Positions 26,061 through 34,069 are shown, counted from the first letter of the stretch. The stretch: DNA of 34,679 nt from an uncultured Sulfuricurvum sp. (GCF_937936435.1 NZ_CALDDG010000047.1:1-34679), one strand, 5' to 3'. Notes: generated by a model from the letters alone, not told the origin. Numbers and translations: made by a program.

Positions 26061-26393
26061 TTAAATCAGTGCGTCGATGCGCCCTTCAAGCTCTTTAATT
26101 TTGATTTGCAGGCGATCTGTTTCGGAACGATGCTTCGAATTACGCTGTTTGAGCGATTTGACCTCGTTGCGAAGGTTATTGAGCTCTTCGCTGAGAATAT
26201 CGACATTCCCAAGCGCTCGTTGGAGTTGAATCTGATATTTTCGGATCAAAACTTCGGCTTCTTTGAGGGTGATTTTCATCATTTCGCTGCTGCGTTGTTC
26301 TTTGACGGTGATACTGCGAAAATAGAACATTTTCACCAAAAAGAAAAGTGCCCCCAATGTTACAACGGTAAGTAATGACCATTCGAAAAACAT
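26061..26393 (-). CDS. Small membrane-anchored coiled-coil protein
   Basis: 110 residues with no family I recognise. One N-terminal membrane segment (about 5-22) is followed by a long coiled coil (about 35-105) rich in K, E, R and L with heptad-like spacing. The layout resembles small scaffold or division-associated proteins, but no function can be assigned. The ATG uses AAAGGA inside the end of rpiB as a ribosome site, with three bases between the genes, so it is translated as part of the folD-trpB operon. Confidence 0.75.
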   Translation of the reverse strand: MFFEWSLLTVVTLGALFFLVKMFYFRSITVKEQRSSEMMKITLKEAEVLIRKYQIQLQRALGNVDILSEELNNLRNEVKSLKQRNSKHRSETDRLQIKIKELEGRIDALI

Positions 26394-26396
26394 CGT

Positions 26397-26834
26397 TTAT
26401 CCTTTGATAGCCTCTATTTTATCTACACGGCCGCAGTGGCGGCCCCCTTCGAATTTTCCGGCAATCCAGGCATCGAGAATCGACTCGGCGACACCTTGTC
26501 CTACAATCCGTTCTCCGAAGCATAAGACGTTGGCATCATTATGACCCCGTGCAACAGTTGCCGTATAGGCGTCATGGCATAGCGCCGCGCGGATTCCGTG
26601 AAACCGGTTGGCCGCCATCGACATGCCGATTCCCGACCCGCAGATCAAAATCCCCTGAGCGGCAGGATCGGCAAGGACATTTTCACACACTTTGACGGCA
26701 TAATCGGGATAATCGACACGCTCTTTGCTGAAGGGACCCAAATCGATCACTTCATGTCCTTTTGTTCGGAGAAGCTCTACCGTAAAGTTTTTCAAATCGA
26801 TTCCGGCGTGATCGGTGGCAATATAAAATTTCAT
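26397..26834 (-). CDS. rpiB: Ribose-5-phosphate isomerase B
   Basis: Interconverts ribose 5-phosphate and ribulose 5-phosphate in the pentose phosphate pathway. The start MKFYIATDHAGIDLK and the catalytic-loop ICGSGIGMSMAANR with its Cys are typical of the LacAB/RpiB family; 145 residues is normal. The start at 26834 has AAGGAG upstream. An earlier in-frame codon would overlap the M50 gene and gives no family sequence. The gene lies eight bases after the M50 stop. Confidence 0.94.
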   Translation of the reverse strand: MKFYIATDHAGIDLKNFTVELLRTKGHEVIDLGPFSKERVDYPDYAVKVCENVLADPAAQGILICGSGIGMSMAANRFHGIRAALCHDAYTATVARGHNDANVLCFGERIVGQGVAESILDAWIAGKFEGGRHCGRVDKIEAIKG

Positions 26835-26842
26835 AGTTCTCC

Positions 26843-27520
26843 TTAATTGAGTAAGAGGTGCAGCAGCCCTTCGATAGGCCACATTACCAACGGAATTTTC
26901 AGCGGGGTAACCAATATGATGATGATAACAATCATTCCATAAGGTTCGGCTTTGGCAAAAAATTCGGCTACGGCTCGTACTTTATATTTTAGGGCGAGAT
27001 AGGTAATAAAATGGGCTCCGTCGAATGCCGGAATAGGCAGAAGGTTGAATACCGCCAATACGACATTAATAAGAAGGAGTTTGATAACGAGTAAATAGGC
27101 GAAAACATAACCGATTCCATCTGTTTCGGTCGGTTGTGCCAAGGAAAGGAGAATCACCGAAAATAAGGTTGCAAGGAAGAGGTTATAGGCGATCCCCGCC
27201 AAACTCACCTGCATTGCGGCATTGTAGCCGCCGTTGCGGATAACGGTTTGGATATTTACCGGAACGGGTTTGGCCCATCCGAATAAGAATCCGCTGGACG
27301 CTCCTAAAAGCATCGGGAGAAAATAGGTCATTAACGGAACGAGAATCGATCCGAACGGATCGATATGGATGAGGGGATTGATACTCAATCTGCCTGCATG
27401 TTTTGCCGTGTTGTCGCCGTATTTGTAAGCGACCCATCCGTGCATGATTTCATGTCCGATAATGGCAATCAGCAAAGCGACGATCGCCGCAGCGATCTCG
27501 AGCATATCAATAGAGTTCAT
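26843..27520 (-). CDS. M50 (site-2 type) intramembrane metalloprotease
   Basis: A small multi-pass membrane protease. HEIMH is the zinc-binding HEXXH motif (residues 23-27) inside a hydrophobic segment, and NLLPIPAFDGAHF near the end carries the family's second metal-ligand region (PxxDG). There is no PDZ domain. Of 225 residues, about five or six segments are hydrophobic. It resembles the compact Rip1/SpoIVFB-like M50B group, whose members cut membrane anti-sigma factors or other substrates; no substrate is evident. It overlaps the lepB end by 14 bases. The ribosome site is weak; an ATG at 27505 is an alternative start. Confidence 0.88.
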   Translation of the reverse strand: MNSIDMLEIAAAIVALLIAIIGHEIMHGWVAYKYGDNTAKHAGRLSINPLIHIDPFGSILVPLMTYFLPMLLGASSGFLFGWAKPVPVNIQTVIRNGGYNAAMQVSLAGIAYNLFLATLFSVILLSLAQPTETDGIGYVFAYLLVIKLLLINVVLAVFNLLPIPAFDGAHFITYLALKYKVRAVAEFFAKAEPYGMIVIIIILVTPLKIPLVMWPIEGLLHLLLN

Positions 27521-28325
27521 GGTCGTTGGCGTCTTCGCGTATTCTCTCCGCAACGGCACGGCTTAGCGGCTCGGGTTGTTCCAAATCGTACGGTGTTTTG
27601 CCGATACGATCCCAACGGACTTTGTAGTCGGCATCCATGCTGAAATAGACAAACCACGGCGTCCCTTCGATCAAGCCGTACGGAACGGCTCCCCAAAAAC
27701 GGCTGTCGTTAGAGTGGTCGCGGTTATCTCCCATCATAAAATACTGTTTCTCGGGTACTTGAATCGGTCCGAAATTGAACAGTTCCATCGGAAAAATGCC
27801 GTTGTCGGTAATTTTTTCGTCGTTATGGATCCCATGGTGCTCTTTGGCATACGGATTTTTAACCCATAGTTTCCCTTCGACTTCGACGAGTTCATATCCT
27901 TTGAACATTTCTCGGGCGTAGTCGTCCCCTTCTCTAGGGTGGATATAAAGAATTTTGTTCATCAAAAAGAGTTCGTCTCCCGGCAAGGCGACACATCGTT
28001 TGACATAATGAAGCTGGGTATTGTTCGGATAGCGGAAAATGACGATATCGCCTCGTTTGGGTTCGTCGCCGTCGATAATATGGCCGTCCGTCCCCGGAAT
28101 CAAGGGGATTTCTAAAAACGGGATGTGCGGAGTCGAAATACCGTAGGCGAATTTTTTCGCAAACAGATGATCTCCGACGAGCAGGGAGTCTTTCATCGAT
28201 CCGCTTGGGATTCGGAAAGCCTGTGCGACAAAGAAAATGACAAAAAGGACGATGATAATCGTGCCGGTCCACGTATTGGAAAATCGGTAGGCGCTGTGTA
28301 AGCCGTTAACTATTTTTTTCTTCAA
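27507..28325 (-). CDS. lepB: Signal peptidase I
   Basis: Cuts N-terminal signal peptides from exported proteins at the outer face of the inner membrane. It has one membrane segment (about 20-36), the catalytic Ser43 in PSGSMKDS, the catalytic Lys109 in YVKRCVALPGD, and the box E motif GDNRDHSNDSRFWG. Its 272 residues fit the family. The start is TTG, three bases after the folD stop, with only a weak ribosome site; no better start exists before the catalytic serine. Confidence 0.94.
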   Translation of the reverse strand: MKKKIVNGLHSAYRFSNTWTGTIIIVLFVIFFVAQAFRIPSGSMKDSLLVGDHLFAKKFAYGISTPHIPFLEIPLIPGTDGHIIDGDEPKRGDIVIFRYPNNTQLHYVKRCVALPGDELFLMNKILYIHPREGDDYAREMFKGYELVEVEGKLWVKNPYAKEHHGIHNDEKITDNGIFPMELFNFGPIQVPEKQYFMMGDNRDHSNDSRFWGAVPYGLIEGTPWFVYFSMDADYKVRWDRIGKTPYDLEQPEPLSRAVAERIREDANDHELY

Positions 28326-28328
28326 GGA

Positions 28329-29186
28329 TTACTTCTCTTCTTCTGCATGGATTTGAGCGGCTTTAAGGGTATTGGAAAGAAGCATTGCGATCGTCATCGG
28401 CCCTACGCCGCCCGGGACGGGTGTAATATACGATGTTTTCGCAGAGACGGCATCGTAATCGACGTCACCGACGAGACGGCCGTCATCGGCACGGTTAATC
28501 CCGATATCGACGATGATCACATCTTCTTTGACCATATCTGCTTTGATGAGATTGATGACTCCCGCACCGACTAGGATAACGTCGGCGGCAAGAGTGTGTT
28601 TTTTCAAATCATCGGTAAAAATATGGCAAATTTCGACTGTGGCATTCGCGTTGAGCAACAGTGCAGCCATCGGTTTTCCGACGATGTTGGAAGCACCGAC
28701 GACACAGCAGTTTTTTCCTTTGACATCGATGTCGTATTCGGCTAAAAGTTCCATAACACCCAGCGGAGTACAAGGGACGAATCCGTCTAATCCTGTCGCC
28801 AAACGTCCGACGTTGTAAGGATGGAATCCGTCGACGTCTTTGGTCGGAGCGACGATTTCGAGGATTTTGGTGGTATCGATATGTTTGGGAAGGGGAAGTT
28901 GGATCAATATCCCGTCGATATTGGGATTGAGGTTCATCATCTCGATGGTTTTGATGATCGCTTCTTGGGAGATGTCTTCGGGCATCTCATGGGTAACGGA
29001 GTAAAAACCGGCACGGTCGCACGCTTTTTTCTTCATGCCGACATACGCTTGGCTCGCAGGATCGTGTCCGACCAGGATCACGGCCAGGCCGGGGACTCTT
29101 CCTGTTTTCATTTTGAGTTCTTTTGCCCCTGCCGAGACCTTTTCCTCAATTTTTTTTGCGAGCGCTTTACCGTCTAGTATCTGCAT
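28329..29186 (-). CDS. folD: Methylenetetrahydrofolate dehydrogenase/cyclohydrolase FolD
   Basis: Bifunctional enzyme that converts 5,10-methylene-THF to 10-formyl-THF. The catalytic Tyr-Lys stretch QAYVGMKKKAC, the PCTPLGVMELL motif and the NADP-site GASNIVGKPMAALLLN are intact; PGGVGPMTIAMLL near the end is typical. It is 285 residues, a normal length. It is first in the folD-trpB minus-strand run, with a candidate -10 box 28 bases upstream in a divergent gap. Confidence 0.97.
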   Translation of the reverse strand: MQILDGKALAKKIEEKVSAGAKELKMKTGRVPGLAVILVGHDPASQAYVGMKKKACDRAGFYSVTHEMPEDISQEAIIKTIEMMNLNPNIDGILIQLPLPKHIDTTKILEIVAPTKDVDGFHPYNVGRLATGLDGFVPCTPLGVMELLAEYDIDVKGKNCCVVGASNIVGKPMAALLLNANATVEICHIFTDDLKKHTLAADVILVGAGVINLIKADMVKEDVIIVDIGINRADDGRLVGDVDYDAVSAKTSYITPVPGGVGPMTIAMLLSNTLKAAQIHAEEEK

Positions 29187-29212
29187 TTAATCACCGTAAA
29201 ATTCTTTTTGGG

Positions 29213-29219
29213 TATGATA
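29213..29219. promoter_or_regulatory. Overlapping divergent -10 boxes (folD / cytochrome c)
   Basis: TATGAT (29213-29218) on the plus strand and TATCAT (29214-29219) on the minus strand overlap by five bases. They lie 36 and 27 bases from the cytochrome and folD starts. If both are real, the two promoters compete for one site. Confidence 0.35.
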
Positions 29220-29254
29220 CCGATAAAAGACTAATATTTGGTTAAAGGGTGAGA

Positions 29255-29617
29255 GTGCGAGGGGTTTTTATTCTACTTTTAGCATTGGGGTTGAGCGCAT
29301 CGGAATCATTTATCACCAAAGAAGAGTATGCCGCAGGACTTTACCATAATCCGCGCGGCGTCGGATGCCATTTATGCCACGGCGAAGAGGGAGAAGGAAA
29401 ACTGATCGCCCGCTATATCGATAAGGGTGAATCAAAAGTGTTTGCGGGAAACGCTATCAAAAAACTCCCTTTCCGGGAGTTTTATGAAAAAGTAAACAGC
29501 CGTATCGTCGGCATGCCCCGCTATTATTTGACCGATACCGAAATACAGACTCTGTATTATTATCTCCACCGCGAGGAGTTTAAAAATGCCGCTGCAAAAT
29601 CCTCAAAACCTCACTGA
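29255..29617 (+). CDS. Small monohaem cytochrome c
   Basis: About 120 residues. A signal peptide (about 1-16, ending LSASES) exports it to the periplasm. One haem site is seen, CHLCH (CxxCH), and VGMPRYYLTDTEIQTLYYYL supplies a likely Met ligand and final helix, the class-I cytochrome c pattern. The GTG at 29255 has AAAGGG at the right spacing; a GTG two codons earlier is too close to that site. It overlaps the CitE-like gene by 32 bases. Its electron partner is unknown. Confidence 0.87.
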   Translation: MRGVFILLLALGLSASESFITKEEYAAGLYHNPRGVGCHLCHGEEGEGKLIARYIDKGESKVFAGNAIKKLPFREFYEKVNSRIVGMPRYYLTDTEIQTLYYYLHREEFKNAAAKSSKPH

Positions 29618-30524
29618 TCTCGTCGAGTCGGGTCAGTTGGACCCTCTTCGGGCTCTTGCTATCCCCGTAGTCCGTCACCAAAACCGCTCACAGTCGTTTC
29701 GTTCGGCGATGATGCTCTCTCCTCATAATATTAAACATTTGACCAAGATCCCTGAATTGAAAAGCGAGTGTTTGATGCTAAACCTCGAGGATGGGGTAAG
29801 CAAAGAACAAAAGCCGTATGCACTCGCTTTGTGTGCGATTGCGTTAGCATTTTTCCCTAAATGCGATAAAAAGCTGATCGTTCGGGTCAATCCTTTGGAT
29901 GAGGGGGGAGCAGAAGAGATTTTGTTTTTGAATCCGTTTATGCCCGATGGGATACGTGTCCCGAAAATTCGCTCGGTTCAGGATGTCAAACGAATTTTGA
30001 CATTGGTTGATGATGGAATTGAGGTTCATCTTTCGATTGAAACGAAAGAGGCATGGCTGGCACTCAAAGAGTTTGCGATCGACGAACGGATCAAAGCCTA
30101 TTATTTGGGAGTGTTGGATCTGTTCGCCGATTTAGGTCTCTCCCAATCTCTTTTGTTGCCCGACAATCCTTCCGTCCATTATATGCTGTCGCATTTTCTT
30201 TTTACCTCCCGCTCCTGCGGTGTTAAACCGGTATCGTTTGTGTATCAGGACTACAAAAACAGTGAAGGGTTGCGCAACTGGCTCGAATTGGAAAAAATGA
30301 TGGGCTTTGACGCCAAAGGGTGCATTGCTCCGGCTCAGGTAGAGCTGATTCATGAAGTCTTCGGATACAGCGAATCCGAAATCGGACGGTGTCGGGAGAT
30401 CATTAAACTTTTTGAAGAGCGCGCAGCCAAAGGGATTAGCGGATTTGTGGACGAACGATACGGTTTCATCGATGAGCCGATTTATAAGGGGGCATTAGCC
30501 ATTGTAAAACAGTGCGGATTATGA
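29586..30524 (+). CDS. HpcH/HpaI aldolase-citrate lyase beta (CitE-like) protein
   Basis: A 312-residue TIM-barrel C-C lyase of the CitE/malyl-CoA lyase type. The metal-site stretch LNLEDGVSKEQK, the RVNP strand, SIETKEAW (the metal-binding Glu) and LGVLDLFADLGL are the expected landmarks. Without CitD or CitF beside it, it is unlikely to be citrate lyase itself; the substrate is probably an acyl-CoA but cannot be named. GGAG lies before the ATG, inside the cytochrome gene. The last six bases overlap the convergent diguanylate cyclase gene. Confidence 0.85.
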   Translation: MPLQNPQNLTDLVESGQLDPLRALAIPVVRHQNRSQSFRSAMMLSPHNIKHLTKIPELKSECLMLNLEDGVSKEQKPYALALCAIALAFFPKCDKKLIVRVNPLDEGGAEEILFLNPFMPDGIRVPKIRSVQDVKRILTLVDDGIEVHLSIETKEAWLALKEFAIDERIKAYYLGVLDLFADLGLSQSLLLPDNPSVHYMLSHFLFTSRSCGVKPVSFVYQDYKNSEGLRNWLELEKMMGFDAKGCIAPAQVELIHEVFGYSESEIGRCREIIKLFEERAAKGISGFVDERYGFIDEPIYKGALAIVKQCGL

Positions 30525-32381
30525 TTCGGCTACGACCTGATTTCTTCCGTTGTGTTTCGCCGTATAAAGGCAGTTATCGCTGTTTTTGACGATTGTTTCC
30601 AGCGTATCTTCTTCTTTTAGTTCAGCTACGCCGATACTAATCGTGATGTGACCGATGATGCCGAAATCGTATTGCGCAATCGCTTCGCGCAGTTTTTCTC
30701 CGACACTTACTGCCGCAGTGATCTGTGTTTCCGGGCAAATGACCATAAATTCTTCACCGCCGTATCGTCCGACTATATCGCTGTCGCGAATGTGTTTGGA
30801 GAGGAGGGCGGCGACGGTGGTGAGAGCAAAATCTCCGCATTGGTGACCATAGGTATCATTGATCCGTTTGAAATGATCGATATCCATGATAAGCACAGAG
30901 AGAGGACGATGGTAACGATGTGCTTTATTGACTTCGCTTTGCAGTGAATCGCTCAGTTTTCGTCGATTGAATATACCGGTCAACTGGTCGATCACCGATA
31001 TTTTCTCAAGCTCTTTTTTATCCGTTATATCCGTTGCTACGGAGACATACGAGGTAATTTCGCCGTTATCGTTTTGTATAGGGATAATCGTCTGCTCAAG
31101 CCAATATTCATGTCCGTCTTTACGGATATTTTTGACTTCGCCTTGCCATTTCTCGCCGTTTTCTATCGTCCTCCACAGCGCATTGTGAAATTGTTGCGAT
31201 GTATCGGGATGTTTAATGAGATTGATCTTTCGACCGATCAATTCGTCTCTGTCATAGCCGGTCACTTTTTCAAAAGCGGAGCTGACGGCGGTAATGATGC
31301 TGTTGGTTTTGGTCGTAACGGTTACGACGTATTTATCGATGATTCCGGCAAAGCGTTTGAGCTCGCTGTTCGAGACAAGAAGGGCTTTTTGGAGTTTGGA
31401 AGGGGTGATAGATGCGTACAATGCGAGGGGAATACTGACTAAAATACTTAAAATAACGACCAAAATCGCGGACTGGATATTGGAAAGTACGAGAGAATAT
31501 TCGTATTGGGCTTTCGGCTTCAGGATTAAAATCGCATCATCGTCGTTGTGCAGTACATCATTGAGGGGAAAGGTATAAAAATCTTTTCCCGTATAGGTGC
31601 CTGAGAGGATTTTAGACGTTTCGTTCGGAAAAATATCGGTTAATTCGTTTTGTTTTCCGGTATATTTCGACCATGAGAGCGTGTCATCCGGGGCGATGAT
31701 AATATTTCCTTCCTTATCGATGATATAGTGTTCGAATACTGCAGAGGTTCGTATGGAGCTCAGGAGATTATTAGTCAACATATTGACGATGACGATACCT
31801 TTAAAGGTGCCGTTGTGATAAATCGGCGTTGCAATCCGAATTGTGGGGCGAAAGGGGACCTCGACTTTGCCGTTTTCAATATTGAGATCCAGTTTGGAAT
31901 GCCATATCGTTTCATTCGGAAGGGTTCGGACGATTTGAAAATAATCGCGTGTGCTTTTGTCCTGAAGTTTTGCCGAATCGACGATGAATGGGAGACTCGA
32001 TTCATTGAGTCTGTCGACGCGAATTTTCTCTTTGCCTTCCGCATCGATAAAACGTGCCTGCATCACCTGTTTGTCGGACATCGTAATCGTTAAAAAAAGC
32101 TGATCCATAGCGAGGGTATTATGCGAATCGGGATTTTGGAGATAGTCGAATAAAATTTGGCTTTTTGAGAGAGCAAATACCATTGCGTCCATTTTGTCGA
32201 TGATCGGCTTGAAGAGGTTGTTTTTTTTATTGAATGCAACCTCTTCGGCATTTTTATCGATCCGTTCTTGAATATCGATCATTTGAATTTTATACCCGAC
32301 GAGGGAACCGAATAGGGCGATAGTGATACCGAAAATTATAAAATAGAGGGTAAAAACAAATCTAAAATTTTTGTTACGCAT
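30519..32381 (-). CDS. Diguanylate cyclase with dCache-like sensor, PAS and GGDEF domains
   Basis: A 620-residue membrane sensor that makes c-di-GMP. Membrane segment 8-31, a periplasmic dCache-like region (about 50-290), membrane segment 302-324, a PAS domain (about 345-455) and a GGDEF domain (456-620). The active motif is GGEEF (541-545), the metal-site Asp residues are in MDIDHFKRIND (D500, D502), and the inhibitory RxxD site is RDSD (532-535). This is the only one of the three GGDEF proteins here with a complete active site. No HAMP is seen. A 10-bp inverted repeat with a TATAAT in its loop lies just upstream. Confidence 0.92.
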   Translation of the reverse strand: MRNKNFRFVFTLYFIIFGITIALFGSLVGYKIQMIDIQERIDKNAEEVAFNKKNNLFKPIIDKMDAMVFALSKSQILFDYLQNPDSHNTLAMDQLFLTITMSDKQVMQARFIDAEGKEKIRVDRLNESSLPFIVDSAKLQDKSTRDYFQIVRTLPNETIWHSKLDLNIENGKVEVPFRPTIRIATPIYHNGTFKGIVIVNMLTNNLLSSIRTSAVFEHYIIDKEGNIIIAPDDTLSWSKYTGKQNELTDIFPNETSKILSGTYTGKDFYTFPLNDVLHNDDDAILILKPKAQYEYSLVLSNIQSAILVVILSILVSIPLALYASITPSKLQKALLVSNSELKRFAGIIDKYVVTVTTKTNSIITAVSSAFEKVTGYDRDELIGRKINLIKHPDTSQQFHNALWRTIENGEKWQGEVKNIRKDGHEYWLEQTIIPIQNDNGEITSYVSVATDITDKKELEKISVIDQLTGIFNRRKLSDSLQSEVNKAHRYHRPLSVLIMDIDHFKRINDTYGHQCGDFALTTVAALLSKHIRDSDIVGRYGGEEFMVICPETQITAAVSVGEKLREAIAQYDFGIIGHITISIGVAELKEEDTLETIVKNSDNCLYTAKHNGRNQVVAES

Positions 32382-32393
32382 AAAAAATCCTGA

Positions 32394-32443
32394 TTAAACC
32401 TATAAAATCTATTACTAATTATATTCTATCTAAATAGGTTTAA
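32394..32443. repeat. 10-bp inverted repeat around a -10 box, upstream of the diguanylate cyclase
   Basis: TTAAACCTAT (32394-32403) and its exact complement ATAGGTTTAA (32434-32443) enclose a 30-base AT-rich interval. The interval holds a TATAAT on the minus strand (32418-32423), 36 bases upstream of the ATG at 32381. The arm nearer the gene lies next to the weak TCAGG ribosome site. A bound regulator or an RNA stem could control the gene. Confidence 0.5.
32418..32423 (-). promoter_or_regulatory. Candidate -10 box for the diguanylate cyclase
   Basis: TATAAT on the minus strand, nearly centred between the arms of the 32394-32443 inverted repeat, in the 130-base AT-rich gap. Confidence 0.45.
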
Positions 32444-32511
32444 AATCTAAATATTTATAATGCATACTTATTTTATAATAAATAATAACGTATAAAAATA
32501 ATGATAAATAT

Positions 32512-33201
32512 CTATTTGATAATGATATAAACGCGGATACGGATCAGTGTTTTCTGCTCGGGTTTGGGATAGCGTGAATGGGCAAGGTCTATGGTTTGCA
32601 GTGTTAACTCGTCCAGCGGTGTTCCAAGCCGGTTTTTCAGCAAATGCAGATCGGAGATCGTCCCGTCAGTGTTGAGGTAGAATTCAACGACATTATTGTC
32701 ATCCGGATCGATCTCATCATCCGGACGTTCGCGTAAGAGTCGTGTCCCGACAATTTCGTTAATCTTTCGGATACGTTGGAGATTATCGATAATGTAATGC
32801 TGTTCACCTGAAGAGAGGGCAAAAAATTCGTCGCCGTAATGGTGAAGTACGGATTGGGGAAGGGTGTCGCGATCGGCTTGCGTATAGTGTGGAAGAATAG
32901 TTGATACAGGTTCTTCCGGGAGTTTAGAATCAGTTTCTCTTACTGTTTGTGATTTCGATTCGATTATGTGTTTTCGGATCGGTATGGAGGAATCAGCAAG
33001 AGGTTGATCCTGCGGTTTGGGAGGTTCTTCGGAGAGTTGCGAGAAACTCTCTTCATCGGTAAGGGTAACTCCGAACCGTTTTTCATGAATAATCGGGTGC
33101 TCTTTTTCTGTGTGATGGAAGACGAACCAAAACAGCGACACTACACCGATGTGAAGTATCGCGGCGAGGAGGAATGCGAACAGCGAACGGGAAGTTTTCA
33201 T
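32512..33201 (-). CDS. TonB-like protein 2 (tandem paralog)
   Basis: A 229-residue protein with an N-terminal membrane anchor (about 8-27) and a periplasmic part. After a short linker, residues about 121-229 match the C-terminus of the upstream neighbour: HYGDEFFALSSGEQHYIIDN, then VEFYLNTDGTISDLHLLKN and SRYPKPEQKTLIRIRVYI, which looks like a TonB C-terminal domain. TonB proteins carry proton-motive energy from ExbB-ExbD to outer-membrane receptors; no exbB or exbD is in this window. The linker is far less proline-rich than in its paralog. The gene starts 22 bases after the paralog stops, with a strong TTGACA/TATAAT pair before it. Confidence 0.85.
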   Translation of the reverse strand: MKTSRSLFAFLLAAILHIGVVSLFWFVFHHTEKEHPIIHEKRFGVTLTDEESFSQLSEEPPKPQDQPLADSSIPIRKHIIESKSQTVRETDSKLPEEPVSTILPHYTQADRDTLPQSVLHHYGDEFFALSSGEQHYIIDNLQRIRKINEIVGTRLLRERPDDEIDPDDNNVVEFYLNTDGTISDLHLLKNRLGTPLDELTLQTIDLAHSRYPKPEQKTLIRIRVYIIIK

Positions 33202-33207
33202 TCTCCG

Positions 33208-33238
33208 ATTATAGCGGGTCTTTTTAATAGCCTGTCAA
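33208..33238 (-). promoter_or_regulatory. Consensus -35/-10 pair before TonB-like gene 2
   Basis: On the minus strand TTGACA (33233-33238) and TATAAT (33208-33213) are 19 bases apart. TTGACA lies inside the end of the upstream paralog. The -10 box is six bases before the ATG, so transcription would start near the ATG and give a leaderless message. The 19-base spacing is longer than the usual 17. Confidence 0.45.
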
Positions 33239-34069
33239 GTTATACCAGACCCGGTAACGAATAAGCGTTTTTTGCTCCGGTCGCGGGTATTTGGAGTAGG
33301 CCAATTCGATCACCTCTTTGGTCGTGTCGTCCAGAATGGAGAGACGGCTGTTTTTAAGAAAATGAAGATCGGAAATACTACCGTCGGGATAGAGATAAAA
33401 TTCGATCATGTTGGTGTCGTCGGTGCGGATATTGTCGGGTATTTTGGAACGTCCGTACCGATCGAGTACTCCCTGCGTGATACGGCGCATAAGCTCTTGA
33501 TTGTCGATAATGTATTTTTGCTCTCCGGCCGAAAGTTCGCTGAATTTATCGCCGTATAGACGCTGAATACTGTCGGTAATACGGGTTGAACCCCGTGTCA
33601 TGACTTGTTGTGCCGAGCCGTCTGCTTTGGAGAGGATATCGTAAAGCCCCTGTTCCTTTTTTGGGATACTCTGGCGTTCGATCGTGGCAACGGGTTTTGC
33701 AACATGCTGCTCGAATGCTTTACGTGGAGCCGGCATCGGTTCGACAGGTTGCGGCGGAGTATTTTGTGGAGGTACGGGTATCGGTTTTTGAACGGGAAGA
33801 GGGGCCTTGGGTTGTTTTAACTGTTCGCCGCGCGGGATGGAACGTTTGATCTGAGGTTTTGGGATATCGTTTTTGACCAAGGCTTCTTTTTGAATTTTAG
33901 GGCGCTCTTTCAGAGAAAGTTTAAAGCGTTGTTCCTCTTTGGGTTCCGGTTGAGGCGGTGGCGGAGGAGGCGTCAATTGGTTTAATATAATAAAGAGCAA
34001 TACAACGATGAGATGGACGAGAAAAGCGATGATCAGGGCGTATAGTGAAAAAGATTGGGTTCGCTTCAT
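33224..34069 (-). CDS. TonB-like protein 1 (proline-rich)
   Basis: A 281-residue energy-transducer-type protein. It has a membrane anchor (about 9-30), a run of six prolines at about 34-39, and a long Pro/Lys-rich periplasmic linker (up to about 135), the usual TonB spacer. Residues about 171-277 are shared with the next gene: LYGDKFSELSAGEQKYIIDN, IEFYLYPDGSISDLHFLKN and KYPRPEQKTLIRYRVWY, the last part being the TonB-type C-terminal domain. The conserved SGEQ-YIIDN module before it is not part of TonB as I know it. A candidate TACAAT -10 box lies 47 bases upstream. The ribosome site is weak. Confidence 0.88.
   Translation of the reverse strand: MKRTQSFSLYALIIAFLVHLIVVLLFIILNQLTPPPPPPQPEPKEEQRFKLSLKERPKIQKEALVKNDIPKPQIKRSIPRGEQLKQPKAPLPVQKPIPVPPQNTPPQPVEPMPAPRKAFEQHVAKPVATIERQSIPKKEQGLYDILSKADGSAQQVMTRGSTRITDSIQRLYGDKFSELSAGEQKYIIDNQELMRRITQGVLDRYGRSKIPDNIRTDDTNMIEFYLYPDGSISDLHFLKNSRLSILDDTTKEVIELAYSKYPRPEQKTLIRYRVWYNLTGY

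Noticed and set aside
32382..32511. AT-rich 130-base gap as a replication origin or attachment site
   Set aside because: No DnaA-box cluster, tRNA end or integrase is seen. The richness in AT and the inverted repeat fit a promoter region better.
33961..33980. Short G-rich repeat (proline codons) as a tandem repeat
   Set aside because: It encodes the run of prolines in the TonB-like linker; low-complexity coding sequence is normal there.
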